A DNA stretch of 64,000 bases from NCBI RefSeq assembly GCF_014197245.1, contig NZ_JACIFF010000001.1, positions 558,001 through 622,000 on the forward strand, written 5' to 3'. The first letter of the stretch is position 1. Each line of letters starts with the position of its first letter. The position numbers were made by a program, and so were the translations under genes. Below are positions 41,896-50,534 of the stretch, piece after piece. This DNA comes from Neolewinella aquimaris (GTDB taxonomy: Bacteria; Bacteroidota; Bacteroidia; Chitinophagales; Saprospiraceae). The notes beneath the pieces are model-generated. The model worked only from the letters and a program-made list of their open reading frames with translations, had not been told where the DNA came from and did no database searches.

Positions 41896-44730
41896 TTACC
41901 GCGTCAGGTACTGGCTTCGGTTGCGGTCGAGCTCGCGGAAGAATGGATCGGTCATGTCCTTAACGAAGCGAATGGCCTCTCCGGTAGATTTCATTTCCGG
42001 GCCTAGTTGCTTATCGACGTTGGGAAACTTGTTGAAGCTGAACACCGGAACCTTGATCGCGTACCCGCTGGGCTGGGGATTGATGGTGAAATCCTTCAGC
42101 TTGTGGGTGCCGAGCATCACCTTCGTGGCAATATTCAGGTAGGGCACCTTATAGGCCTTAGCGATAAAGGGCGTCGTGCGGGAGGCCCGGGGGTTGGCCT
42201 CGATGACGTACACCTTGTCTTCGCCCGTTTCCTTGTCGGTTTTGATCGCGAACTGTACGTTGAGCAGCCCCTTAATCTTGAGGGCGAACGCGAGTTTCTC
42301 GGCGTACTCCCGCATCGTATTCACGGTTGCGACACTGAGAGAGTAGGTGGGCAGGACCGCCGAAGAGTCGCCGGAGTGAATTCCCGCAGGCTCGATGTGC
42401 TCCATAATGCCCATGATGTGCACTTCATCGCCGTCGCAGATCGCATCGATTTCGGCCTCCTTGGCGCGGTCGAGGAAGTGGTCCACGAGTACTTCATCGT
42501 CGGGAGCCTTCTTAAAGATCGACAGGACGTGCCGTTCCAGTTCCGCGTCGTTGATCACGATGCGCATGTCCTGACCGCCGAGTACGTAACTGGGCCGTAC
42601 CAGCACGGGGTACTTCACGCGGTGGGCAACGTCGAGCGCTTCGTCGGCATCCTTTGCCGTTCCGAAATTGGGGTAGGGGATATCAAGTTCCTTAAGCAGG
42701 TTGGAGAAGCGTCCACGGTCTTCGGCCAGGTCGAGGGCATCGTAGCTCGATCCAATAATCTTAACGCCCCGCTTGGTAAGCTCATCGGCCAGTTTAAGCG
42801 CGGTTTGGCCGCCCAACTGAACGATGATACCCTCGGGTTTTTCCAGTTCGATGATCTCCCAGAGGTGTTCCCAGAACACGGGCTCGAAGTACAGTTTGTC
42901 GGCCGTGTCGAAGTCCGTCGAGACAGTTTCGGGATTGCAGTTGACCATGATGGACTCGTAGCCCGCTTCATGTACCGCTTTAAGTCCGTGCACACAACAG
43001 TAGTCAAATTCAATACCCTGTCCGATTCGGTTAGGACCGGAGCCGAGTACGATGATCTTTTTCTTGTCGGAGGGAATGCTCTCGTTTTCCCCGTCGAAGG
43101 TGGAGTAGAAGTAGGGAGTGTCCGACTTGAATTCCGCCGCACAGGTATCGACCATTTTGTACACCCGGCGGATGCCGAGTTTGTAGCGCTGCTTCGTGAC
43201 GGCCTGTTCGTCGACGCGGAGCAGGTAGGCGATTTGAATGTCGGAATAACCCAGTTCTTTGAGCTGACGGAAGAATTCCTCCGGAAGGTCTTCCGGTACG
43301 TTGAACTTCATCACTTCCGATTCAATGTCTACGAGCCGTTTGATCTGGTTGATGAACCAGGGGTCGATCTTCGTGAGCTTCTGAATCGTCTTGCGGGGCA
43401 CCCCAAGGCGCAGGGCATCCTTCAGGCGGAAAATGCGGTCTTCGCTGACGTTTTCCAGTCGATGCAGGATGTCATCGGTCTTGATCCACTCCTTGAAGTC
43501 GGAACCCAGTCCTGCGCGGCCGTTCTCCAACGACTGGCAGGCCTTTTGGAGGGCTTCCAGGAAATTGCGACCGATGCCCATCACTTCACCGACCGACTTC
43601 ATCTGCAGGCCGAGCCGGTGATCGGCACCGGGGAATTTATTGAAATTCCAGCGGGGGATCTTGACGATCACGTAGTCGAGGGTAGGCTCGAAGTAGGCGG
43701 AGGTGGTCTTGGTGACCTGATTCTTCAGTTCGTCCAGGCGGTAGCCCAGGGCCAGTTTCGCGGCGATCTTAGCGATGGGGTAACCGGTTGCTTTCGAGGC
43801 GAGTGCCGAGGAACGGCTAACGCGGGGGTTAATTTCAATGACGATCAGCTCTTCCGTTTCCGGATTCTGGCTGAACTGAATGTTACAGCCGCCGGCGAAA
43901 TTGCCCATCGACCGCATGGCGAGAATCGCCTGATCGCGCATCTCCTGGTAGGCGGTGTCGGAGAGGGTCATGGCGGGCGCTACCGTGATCGAATCGCCGG
44001 TATGGATACCCATTGGATCGAAGTTCTCGACCGTACAGATGATGACCACGTTATCGGCGGCATCACGGAGTAGTTCGAGCTCAAATTCTTTCCAGCCCAG
44101 CACCGCTTTGTCGATCAGTACCTCGTGGGTAGGACTGGCGTCGAGCCCGCGACGCAGCATTTCGGGGTAGTCTTCCTCGTCGAAGCAGAAACCACCGCCG
44201 AATCCACCCAGGGTATAGGACGGCCGGATAACCAGTGGAAAGCCAATCTCCTGGGCGGCCTCCATTCCCTCCAGAAAGGAGTTGGCGATCATGGCCGGGG
44301 CGCACTTCAGTCCGATTTCTTCCATGTGTTTGCGGAAGAGCTCGCGGTTTTCGGCCAGTTCAATGGCTTCCAGATCTACGCCGATGAGGCGGCAATTGTA
44401 CCGTTCCCAGATACCGACTTCGCCGCACTCGATGGCGAGGTTCAGGGCCGATTGGCCGCCCATGGTGGGCAGGACCGCATCGATCTTTTGTTCTTTCAGG
44501 ATCTGCTCCACGCTTTCGATCGTCAGCGGCAGCAGGTAAACGTTGTCGGCCGTCATCGGATCCGTCATGATCGTGGCCGGATTCGGGTTGAGGATGGTCA
44601 CCTCGATCCCTTCTTCCCGGAGGCTGCGGCTGGCCTGCGTCCCGGAGTAGTCGAATTCGCAGGCTTGGCCGATGATGATCGGCCCGGAACCGATGATGAG
44701 TACGGATTTAATCGATGTATCCTTTGGCAT
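41896..44730 (-). CDS. carB: Carbamoyl-phosphate synthase large subunit without the MGS-like allosteric domain
   Basis: CarB makes carbamoyl phosphate for arginine and pyrimidines from bicarbonate, ATP and ammonia delivered by CarA. The 944-aa protein keeps both ATP-grasp halves (SGPIIIGQACEFDYSG at the start, SGPNRIGQGIEFDYC in the middle; VIRPSYTLGGFGGG and VLVRPSYVLGGQDM) and the central oligomerisation domain. It stops at VDKQLGPEMKSTGEAIRF plus about 25 residues, where E. coli CarB (1073 aa) continues into the regulatory MGS-like domain. carA is not in the window. Confidence 0.95.
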   Translation of the reverse strand: MPKDTSIKSVLIIGSGPIIIGQACEFDYSGTQASRSLREEGIEVTILNPNPATIMTDPMTADNVYLLPLTIESVEQILKEQKIDAVLPTMGGQSALNLAIECGEVGIWERYNCRLIGVDLEAIELAENRELFRKHMEEIGLKCAPAMIANSFLEGMEAAQEIGFPLVIRPSYTLGGFGGGFCFDEEDYPEMLRRGLDASPTHEVLIDKAVLGWKEFELELLRDAADNVVIICTVENFDPMGIHTGDSITVAPAMTLSDTAYQEMRDQAILAMRSMGNFAGGCNIQFSQNPETEELIVIEINPRVSRSSALASKATGYPIAKIAAKLALGYRLDELKNQVTKTTSAYFEPTLDYVIVKIPRWNFNKFPGADHRLGLQMKSVGEVMGIGRNFLEALQKACQSLENGRAGLGSDFKEWIKTDDILHRLENVSEDRIFRLKDALRLGVPRKTIQKLTKIDPWFINQIKRLVDIESEVMKFNVPEDLPEEFFRQLKELGYSDIQIAYLLRVDEQAVTKQRYKLGIRRVYKMVDTCAAEFKSDTPYFYSTFDGENESIPSDKKKIIVLGSGPNRIGQGIEFDYCCVHGLKAVHEAGYESIMVNCNPETVSTDFDTADKLYFEPVFWEHLWEIIELEKPEGIIVQLGGQTALKLADELTKRGVKIIGSSYDALDLAEDRGRFSNLLKELDIPYPNFGTAKDADEALDVAHRVKYPVLVRPSYVLGGQDMRIVINDAELERHVLSIFKKAPDDEVLVDHFLDRAKEAEIDAICDGDEVHIMGIMEHIEPAGIHSGDSSAVLPTYSLSVATVNTMREYAEKLAFALKIKGLLNVQFAIKTDKETGEDKVYVIEANPRASRTTPFIAKAYKVPYLNIATKVMLGTHKLKDFTINPQPSGYAIKVPVFSFNKFPNVDKQLGPEMKSTGEAIRFVKDMTDPFFRELDRNRSQYLTR

Positions 44731-44757
44731 GGGGGAGTGCGTCTGTCAAAATTCGGG

Positions 44758-44765
44758 CAAAGATA
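44758..44765 (-). promoter_or_regulatory. Perfect -7 box (TATCTTTG) for carB
   Basis: An exact TAnnTTTG match read leftward, 27 nt before the carB ATG at 44730. Confidence 0.6.
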
Positions 44766-44913
44766 AGCAGCGCAATCGCAATGCCGGCGGCGGCGCGCAG
44801 GAGCAATGAAATCCACCCGAACGGCGTACCCTGGATTCCCGACCGGAGAACCGTTGCGAATAGGTTGCACACGGTGGCCGAAAAATTTCGTGGGGCGGGC
44901 GAAGCTTGGCATC

Positions 44914-44944
44914 TTGCATCTTCCGCGCTACTGTGCTACCTTTG
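44914..44944 (+). promoter_or_regulatory. Promoter of tRNA-Ser: TTGC plus perfect -7 box TACCTTTG
   Basis: TACCTTTG at 44937-44944 matches the consensus exactly. TTGC at 44914-44917, 19 nt upstream, is in the right place for the -33 element. The tRNA begins 23 nt after the box. Confidence 0.65.
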
Positions 44945-44967
44945 CGGCCCCAAGAAATCACCCTTCC

Positions 44968-45052
44968 GGAGGAATGGCAGAGTGGTTGAATGCACCGGTC
45001 TTGAAAACCGACGTACCGCAAGGTACCGGGGGTTCGAATCCCTCTTCCTCCG
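44968..45052 (+). tRNA. tRNA-Ser (anticodon UGA)
   Basis: Acceptor arms GGAGGAA (44968-44974) and TTCCTCC (45045-45051) pair fully, with discriminator G45052. The anticodon loop CTTGAAA puts TGA at 45002-45004. A long variable arm (around CGTACCGCAAGGTACC) marks a class II tRNA, as expected for serine. The T-arm GGGGGTTCGAATCCC is intact. The terminal CCA is not encoded. Confidence 0.95.
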
Positions 45053-45064
45053 CACCATTGTCTC

Positions 45065-45093
45065 AACGCCCGCCTGCCCCGCAGGTGGGCGTT
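45065..45093. terminator. Hairpin shared by tRNA-Ser and the convergent gene
   Basis: AACGCCCGCCTGC (45065-45077) pairs with GCAGGTGGGCGTT (45081-45093) with one G-T wobble and a 3-nt loop. It begins 12 nt after the tRNA and its last base is part of the stop codon of the convergent 509-aa gene. T-runs are weak. Confidence 0.6.
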
Positions 45094-46622
45094 CATGTTT
45101 CGTCCGATTGTTCCCGGCGCTTGCGGACCCGTTTATAGCCAAGCTGCTGCAGAATCAAGGTCCATAGGGTGTCGAAGGGGATCAACTCCATGTAGTAATC
45201 CAGGTGAGCATCCGTTATCGGGTGTTTCTCCAGTTGTTTGAGGTAGCGGGAGGAATGTCGCTCGACCGCAGACCGGTGGAAGCTCTGCGCGGACAGTTGG
45301 CTCAGCGCCTTCAGAAACAGCTTAATGCGCCGGTGCCCCTTATCCCTAAGGTGACGGCGGGCGTACTTTACCACCGCTTCAATGCTGTAGGCAGTTTTGC
45401 TGTGCCGCTTCGTGACGATGTGCCCCACGATTTCGATGATGAGGAGGTGAACGTTTCGGTGGCTTTTCTCCGCCGCGGAATGTTCAAAAGAGTTGAGGAA
45501 ACGGCTGATCCTGAAGCGACTGAAGGTGCGATCCTCACCATCGATTTCGATCTGGTCCATACGGAACAGCAAATACAGATAAGCTTCAATAATCCGAAAC
45601 GTTTCGTAATAATACCTAAGCAAGTTACGACCCACGAGAGTGGGGCGAATCGTCCGGTAGATGTCGTAAGCCTGCTGAAATTTTTCGGCGCGCAGGGACA
45701 GCACGAGCATTAGCTCGTATACCTTGATGTAGTTGTGATCTTCGGTGCCGGTCTTGGCCAACAATTTTCGGGCAAAGGCCATGCCGTTGGTGTAATCGTT
45801 GCGCTGGGTGTAGGCAACGGAGAGGTTGGCTTCGAATACTTGAAACATGGTCGATTGGGCATCGGGCTTCCCTTCGAGGTAGGCAATGGCCTTGTTTGCA
45901 ACCTGGATAACCCGGTCGTAATCGTTCTCGGCCAGGTATACATTGAGCTCGATGAGGTAAACGATGTAAGAGATCATGGCCACATCGAACCGCTCGATCA
46001 GGTGAGCGCTACGCCGGTATGCCTCGGCAGCCGCCCGCCGGACCGTCGCGCTGTCTTCGCGACTGTTGCGCAAATAAAAGATTTCGTTCAGGTCAGTTAC
46101 CACGTCATGGTAAGCCCATGACAGTTCACGGTAATGGCCGGCCCGGTCCCGGAAGTACACGTACCGATCGGGTCTAAAATTGCGGTTGTTGTACTGCCGC
46201 CGGAGCATGGTAGCGGCCTCGAACGCAGCGTGGTAGAATTGCTGATCCTCGGCGATGCGGAAGGCTTCCTCCAGAAAGGGGAGCAGAACCCCGGAGCTCA
46301 CCGTGGTCCGCAGCTGCTTGCCAATCACGATCAGTTTCCAAACGTAATTGTACTTCCGCTTGCGTTGGTCGGTGTTCCGATCCTGGGGCTGTACCGTACA
46401 CAGAAGGTTAAGCAAGTCGAGCTTGAGGGTATGTTTGACCTTACGGAAGGCAGCGGATCCGGGGTTCATCCCCAGGGCCCGGGCCGCCGCCCCGGCGGTC
46501 ACCTCCTTTTTTGTCTGCAACAGCTTAAAAAGGGTGCGCAGCTGTTTCCGTTGCTGGTTTTCAGTGGTACAGGAATCGTAATCAGTCCCGACCAACTCAA
46601 CGAGTTCGGATAGGTCTCTCAT
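45093..46622 (-). CDS. Helical-repeat (TPR-like) protein of unknown function
   Basis: The 509-aa protein has no signal peptide. The first 80 residues could be a DNA- or protein-binding helical domain (VTAGAAARALGMNPGSAAFR resembles a helix-turn-helix). The rest is a chain of amphipathic helices with TPR-like spacing: AFEAATMLRRQYNN, VAMISYIVYLIELNVYLAEN, YDRVIQVANKAIAYLEG, FEANLSVAYTQRNDYTNGMA and LRAEKFQQAYDIYRTI. The C-terminus is strongly basic (RVRKRREQ). I do not recognise a named family. It converges on tRNA-Ser and has a 381-bp non-coding region upstream. Confidence 0.72.
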   Translation of the reverse strand: MRDLSELVELVGTDYDSCTTENQQRKQLRTLFKLLQTKKEVTAGAAARALGMNPGSAAFRKVKHTLKLDLLNLLCTVQPQDRNTDQRKRKYNYVWKLIVIGKQLRTTVSSGVLLPFLEEAFRIAEDQQFYHAAFEAATMLRRQYNNRNFRPDRYVYFRDRAGHYRELSWAYHDVVTDLNEIFYLRNSREDSATVRRAAAEAYRRSAHLIERFDVAMISYIVYLIELNVYLAENDYDRVIQVANKAIAYLEGKPDAQSTMFQVFEANLSVAYTQRNDYTNGMAFARKLLAKTGTEDHNYIKVYELMLVLSLRAEKFQQAYDIYRTIRPTLVGRNLLRYYYETFRIIEAYLYLLFRMDQIEIDGEDRTFSRFRISRFLNSFEHSAAEKSHRNVHLLIIEIVGHIVTKRHSKTAYSIEAVVKYARRHLRDKGHRRIKLFLKALSQLSAQSFHRSAVERHSSRYLKQLEKHPITDAHLDYYMELIPFDTLWTLILQQLGYKRVRKRREQSDET

Positions 46623-47003
46623 TATATACTAAACCGTCGCGACAAACGGCCACTAGCTATGCCGTCTGCCCTAATCCTATAACGATAGGAGCAATACCGG
46701 ACGGCGCGACTAACCTATTTGTCCGCGCCGACCCAATGGGGGTGTCTCTCCCACAAAATAAGTGCTGGTCCCCACTGTTTGCCGGTCCGTAGGCCACAGT
46801 CCGTAACTCACCCTCCGCCGGCAGGTGATCGATTGTGAACGTCGCCGATGCATAGACACAGGATTCACAATATGGCCGAACTGGAGGAAAGATTTGGGAA
46901 TTGGCTGACCACTTTCCGCGGGAAACCATATCCGGTCGCGACACCAAGCTACTCATAGGAAATGTAGCAAATATTGCGTCCGGAATAATGTATTGCCGCC
47001 CCC
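46623..47003. other. 381-bp intergenic region, no gene recognised
   Basis: No ORF here has a recognisable product. The region contains a 7-bp inverted repeat CGGCGCG/CGCGCCG (46702-46708 and 46724-46730) and two copies of the 8-bp palindrome GTCGCGAC at 46636-46643 and 46935-46942, about 300 bp apart. It lies upstream of the leftward 509-aa gene and after the leftward alpha/beta hydrolase gene, so it probably holds the former's promoter. Confidence 0.4.
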
Positions 47004-47831
47004 TTACGGCAACCTTTCATCAACCCACTCCCCGATAAGTTGCATAACTGCCTCATTTTCCGGCTCGTTGTGTAGCTCATGGTACATGCCGGGAAAGCTG
47101 TGGAAAGTGAGGTGTTGCGGGTTGCGCTCGGCAAAGGCGGCACTCGCGTCGTGGGAGGTGAGTCCGTCCGCAGTCCCGTGGAGCAGCAGGGTAGGGACGT
47201 GCAACCCTCCGGAATAGGCCTGTAGAAATGCGGCACGTTCCAGCAGGTCAATCCCGGTCTGACTGCTCAACCGATCATGATTGTAGGGATCCGCCCGGTA
47301 GGCCGCAACTACCGCGGGGTCCCGGCTGATCTTGGTCAGGTCGAGTTGGTTGCTCAGGGTGAAGGTGGGGTAGAGCCTGCGCATCAGCTTACCTACGGCC
47401 ACCGTTACCGGATTCGGGGAAAAGGCTTCGGCAATGTGGGGCGAACTCACGATGGCGCCACTTATGGCGGGCTTGCGGCGGATGAGGTAGTGTAGCAGCA
47501 GCTGTCCACCCATGCTCTGGCCGTACAGAAAGACGGGGCGGTCGGGGTACCGTCGCTCGCACTGTACCAGCAGCTGGGCCACCCCGTCGAGGTAATCCCG
47601 GTAATTCTTGGCGTACCCCTTTTTTCCTTCGCTGCGGCCGAAGCCCTGTCGGTCGTACCCGATCACCGCGATGTTGCGCTCGTTGAAAAAGGCAGCCAGG
47701 TGATCGTAGCGGCGACAGTGTTCCCCCAGTCCGTGAATGATGCCGATGACGGCGCGCGGATCGGCCACGTGCCAGTCGGCGGCGTAAATCTGTAAGCCCC
47801 GCTCATTTTTCCATCCGAACTCCTGTACCAT
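47004..47831 (-). CDS. Alpha/beta hydrolase, monoacylglycerol lipase/lysophospholipase type
   Basis: The 275-aa protein opens with IIHGLGEHCRRYDHLAAFF (oxyanion-hole HG and cap region). The nucleophile elbow is LYGQSMGGQLLLHY with Ser106, the Asp is in LLLHGTADGLTS and the His in GMYHELHNE, a complete triad in lysophospholipase (Hydrolase_4) order. There is no signal peptide, so it acts in the cytoplasm, probably on monoacylglycerols or lysophospholipids. A -7 box 4 nt before the ATG predicts a leaderless transcript. Confidence 0.9.
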   Translation of the reverse strand: MVQEFGWKNERGLQIYAADWHVADPRAVIGIIHGLGEHCRRYDHLAAFFNERNIAVIGYDRQGFGRSEGKKGYAKNYRDYLDGVAQLLVQCERRYPDRPVFLYGQSMGGQLLLHYLIRRKPAISGAIVSSPHIAEAFSPNPVTVAVGKLMRRLYPTFTLSNQLDLTKISRDPAVVAAYRADPYNHDRLSSQTGIDLLERAAFLQAYSGGLHVPTLLLHGTADGLTSHDASAAFAERNPQHLTFHSFPGMYHELHNEPENEAVMQLIGEWVDERLP

Positions 47832-47835
47832 AGTG

Positions 47836-47843
47836 GAAAGGTA
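47836..47843 (-). promoter_or_regulatory. Near-consensus -7 box (TACCTTTC) 4 nt before the hydrolase start
   Basis: Seven of eight positions match TAnnTTTG read leftward. Exactly 4 nt (47832-47835) separate it from the ATG at 47831-47829. Confidence 0.5.
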
Positions 47844-47906
47844 GGTGATGCCACCAAATCCGCCCGCTATTTACCGGATTTCGCCTGCACCTGCGGCCCC
47901 GCCCCA

Positions 47907-47914
47907 TACCTTTG
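47907..47914 (+). promoter_or_regulatory. Perfect -7 box (TACCTTTG) 4 nt before fmt
   Basis: An exact consensus match ending 4 nt before the fmt ATG at 47919, predicting a leaderless mRNA. Confidence 0.6.
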
Positions 47915-47918
47915 CGGG

Positions 47919-48860
47919 ATGGAAAGTAAGGAGCTAAAAATTGTATTCATGGGTACCCCGGAATTTGCCGTGCCCAGTCTGGATAAATTGATCGAGACAG
48001 GATACCGCGTGGTGGGTGTGATCACGGCAACGGACAAAATGGGCGGGCGCGGCGGTAAAAAATTGCTGGAGTCGCCCGTGAAAAAAGCTGCGGTACGGCT
48101 GGGAATCCCGGTACTGCAACCGAAAAATTTGAAGGAGAGTGATTTTCAGGAAGCGCTGCGCGCGCTGGGTGCCGACCTCCAGATCGTAGTGGCGTTCAGA
48201 ATGCTGCCCGCCGCGGTCTGGCAGATGCCCCGCCTGGGAACCTTCAACCTCCACGGTTCCCTACTGCCCCGCTACCGGGGTGCCGCCCCCATCAACTGGG
48301 CCGTGATCAACGGAGACCGCGAAACGGGGGCCACGACCTTCTTTATCCGCCAGGAAATCGACACCGGCGACGTGCTGCTGCAACACCGGATGCCCATCGG
48401 AGAAAACGAAACGGCCGGAGACGTGCACGACCGCATGATGGTGGAAGGGGCCGAACTGGTGGTCGATACCGTCCGCCTGATCGAATCCGGTGACTATACC
48501 CTACGCAAGCAGGACGATGCCCAGGCCACCCCCGCGCCCAAAATTCACCGGGAAACGTGCCGCATCGACTGGCACCGACCGGTTGGCGAGGTACACAACT
48601 TCGTGCGGGGACTGAGCCCGTGGCCCGCCGCCTGGACCACGCTCGACGGCAATCAACTTAAGATTATCAGGAGCCGGGCCGAAACTCGCTCCCAAACCCT
48701 GCCGCCCGGCACGGTAATTGTCGAAGACAACGAACTAAAGGTTGCCTGTACCGGTGGAAATTTGATCGTGGAGGAAGTGCAGTTGGCGGGTAGGAAACGA
48801 ATGTCGACCGGCGACTTCTTGCGCGGCGATTCCATCAGCGCGGGGCAGGTGCTGGAGTAG
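47919..48860 (+). CDS. fmt: Methionyl-tRNA formyltransferase
   Basis: Fmt formylates initiator Met-tRNA using 10-formyl-tetrahydrofolate. The 313-aa protein shows IVFMGTPEFAVPSLDKLI, the binding/catalytic run NLHGSLLPRYRGAAPINWAV, the motif GATTFFIRQEIDTGDVL with its conserved Asp, and the C-terminal OB domain (about 210-313). All key residues are present and the length is normal. The promoter lies so close that the mRNA should start at the ATG. Confidence 0.96.
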   Translation: MESKELKIVFMGTPEFAVPSLDKLIETGYRVVGVITATDKMGGRGGKKLLESPVKKAAVRLGIPVLQPKNLKESDFQEALRALGADLQIVVAFRMLPAAVWQMPRLGTFNLHGSLLPRYRGAAPINWAVINGDRETGATTFFIRQEIDTGDVLLQHRMPIGENETAGDVHDRMMVEGAELVVDTVRLIESGDYTLRKQDDAQATPAPKIHRETCRIDWHRPVGEVHNFVRGLSPWPAAWTTLDGNQLKIIRSRAETRSQTLPPGTVIVEDNELKVACTGGNLIVEEVQLAGRKRMSTGDFLRGDSISAGQVLE

Positions 48861-48878
48861 GGGGCTTGGGGAAGTGGA

Positions 48879-50477
48879 TCAGTCCGGCATCACCACGACC
48901 AGTCCGTCCTGCAGCGGATCGAGTTCTTCGATCAGTACTTCGAATAGTTGCTCGCCCTCCTGTAGGTAGAAGTTCAGGAAGTTATCGTACCGTTCCTGCA
49001 GACCGTTCGCGGGAAAGAGCTTATCCCGCAGTCCGCGAATTTGGTTCATCGCCGTTTCGAAGCGCTGTTTTTCCGTCCTTCTGATTCGTCCCTCCAGATT
49101 TTCGACCGCCTTGGCCTGGCGGGCGTGTTCCCCCATCACTGCCTTGGCGAGGGTAGGGTCAATGCGTTCGGCTTTTTCGGCGATGCCCCGAAAGAGGGAT
49201 TCCAATTTGGCAAGTTCGTCGGCCAGGCTCAGTTCGTTCTCCGACTGCTCGGCCACGTAATCGCGGATGATCAGGTCGGCATCGCGGAAGAGGGCGCGGT
49301 AATCCAGTCCAAGCTTGTCCAGCTTTTTCTGGTTGCCGCGGTCGATCCACAGGGCCGAGTTGCGCCGCACCAGCATCGGGAAATTGATCCCGAAAGCCGC
49401 AAACTGCTGCTTGCGCTCGAGCCAGTAGGCAATTTCACCGCCGCCGCCGATGTAGGCCAGGTTGGGAAAGATAAGTTCTTGGTACAGGGGCCGCATGACT
49501 ACGTTGGGACTGAACCGTTCGGGGTGATCCTGCAGCTCCCGGCGCATCTCGTCGGTACTGAATTCGAGATCGGTATCCAGGATGCGAAAGCGTTCCCCCT
49601 CCCGTACGATGCGGTTGCGGCCGGCGGGTTTTTCGGTCAGGTAGAAGAGGTTGATGTCGCGGGCGTGGGCCTGTCCGCTGTACCCTAGTGCTTCCAGCTG
49701 CCGTTGGGCCTCCTCGATGAGCGGCTGACTGACCGAGTCGAACAACTCCCGTTCCATAATATGCCGAAATGCCTCCTTGAAGGGGCGGTGACTCATGTCC
49801 GCTACCACGACACCGTGTTTTCCGAACAGCTCGTGGACGAGCGCCAGGGCACCCATTCCGTAGGTTTCGTGGGAGGTATACGCCCGTTCGATGCGTGCGT
49901 ATACGGAGCGGGCCGTCTCGCGGTCGCCAAGAATTTCCTTCAGTTGTTCCAGTGCCGAGCCGAGGGTGTCGGACAGTCGTTTTCCCACCGGTCCGGCCCC
50001 TTCGTTTTCCCACTCGATGCGGTTGCCGTAGAGGTACGTATGGTTAACCTCCTCGAAATCATGGTCTTCCGCTCCGCTGATAAAGACCGGCACGAACTGC
50101 TGCTCGGGATAGGCTTCGTTGAGTTGGCGCGCCAGGTTAATGGCCGAGCAGATCTTCAGCACGTAGTACAGCGGGCCCGTAAATAGCGAGGGCTGGTGGG
50201 CGGTAATTACCGTAAAGGTCTGGCGGGAACGCAGGAGCTGTAAATTTGCGGGGGCTTCGCCCGCAAGGCCAAGGTCAGCGTACTGCTGCTCGAGTGTATC
50301 CACGAGGAGATCGCGGTCGGTATTGTCCCTGGTCTTATCCCGTATGACTTCCCGAAAAGCTTCCAGGCTGACGGGGTAGTTGTAAAATGGTTTCAGGTCT
50401 TCGCTACCCGTTGCGTAGGCAACATCTCGTTTAGAAAACTGGGGTACTTCAACAAAGGGTATGCGTTCTATTTTCAT
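48879..50477 (-). CDS. bshC: Bacillithiol biosynthesis cysteine-adding enzyme
   Basis: BshC adds cysteine to glucosaminyl-malate in the last step of bacillithiol synthesis. I start at 50477 (MKIERIPFVEVPQFSKRDV), giving 532 aa; a 9-residue upstream extension is not family-like. Core motifs are TVITAHQPSLFTGPLYYVLK (about 98-117), FVPVFISGAEDHDFEEVNHT, MRPLYQELIFPNLAYIGGGGE and a coiled coil near 420-500. bshA and bshB are not in the window. A near-consensus box (AACCTTTG, 50512-50519) lies 34 nt upstream. Confidence 0.93.
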   Translation of the reverse strand: MKIERIPFVEVPQFSKRDVAYATGSEDLKPFYNYPVSLEAFREVIRDKTRDNTDRDLLVDTLEQQYADLGLAGEAPANLQLLRSRQTFTVITAHQPSLFTGPLYYVLKICSAINLARQLNEAYPEQQFVPVFISGAEDHDFEEVNHTYLYGNRIEWENEGAGPVGKRLSDTLGSALEQLKEILGDRETARSVYARIERAYTSHETYGMGALALVHELFGKHGVVVADMSHRPFKEAFRHIMERELFDSVSQPLIEEAQRQLEALGYSGQAHARDINLFYLTEKPAGRNRIVREGERFRILDTDLEFSTDEMRRELQDHPERFSPNVVMRPLYQELIFPNLAYIGGGGEIAYWLERKQQFAAFGINFPMLVRRNSALWIDRGNQKKLDKLGLDYRALFRDADLIIRDYVAEQSENELSLADELAKLESLFRGIAEKAERIDPTLAKAVMGEHARQAKAVENLEGRIRRTEKQRFETAMNQIRGLRDKLFPANGLQERYDNFLNFYLQEGEQLFEVLIEELDPLQDGLVVVMPD

Positions 50478-50534
50478 GGTGTTGTCTACAAATTCTGCCC
50501 CCAAAGGTTTGTTATCCTACATAGTCTACCCCAC

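Noticed and set aside
42007-44073. Long plus-strand frame of 688 codons opposite carB
   Set aside because: carB is unmistakable on the other strand; the product of this frame matches no known fold and is a codon-bias shadow.
46657-46956. Possible 99-codon gene on the minus strand in the intergenic block
   Set aside because: No signal peptide, membrane segment or family motif, and no promoter box near its start; composition is mixed. I kept the block as non-coding.
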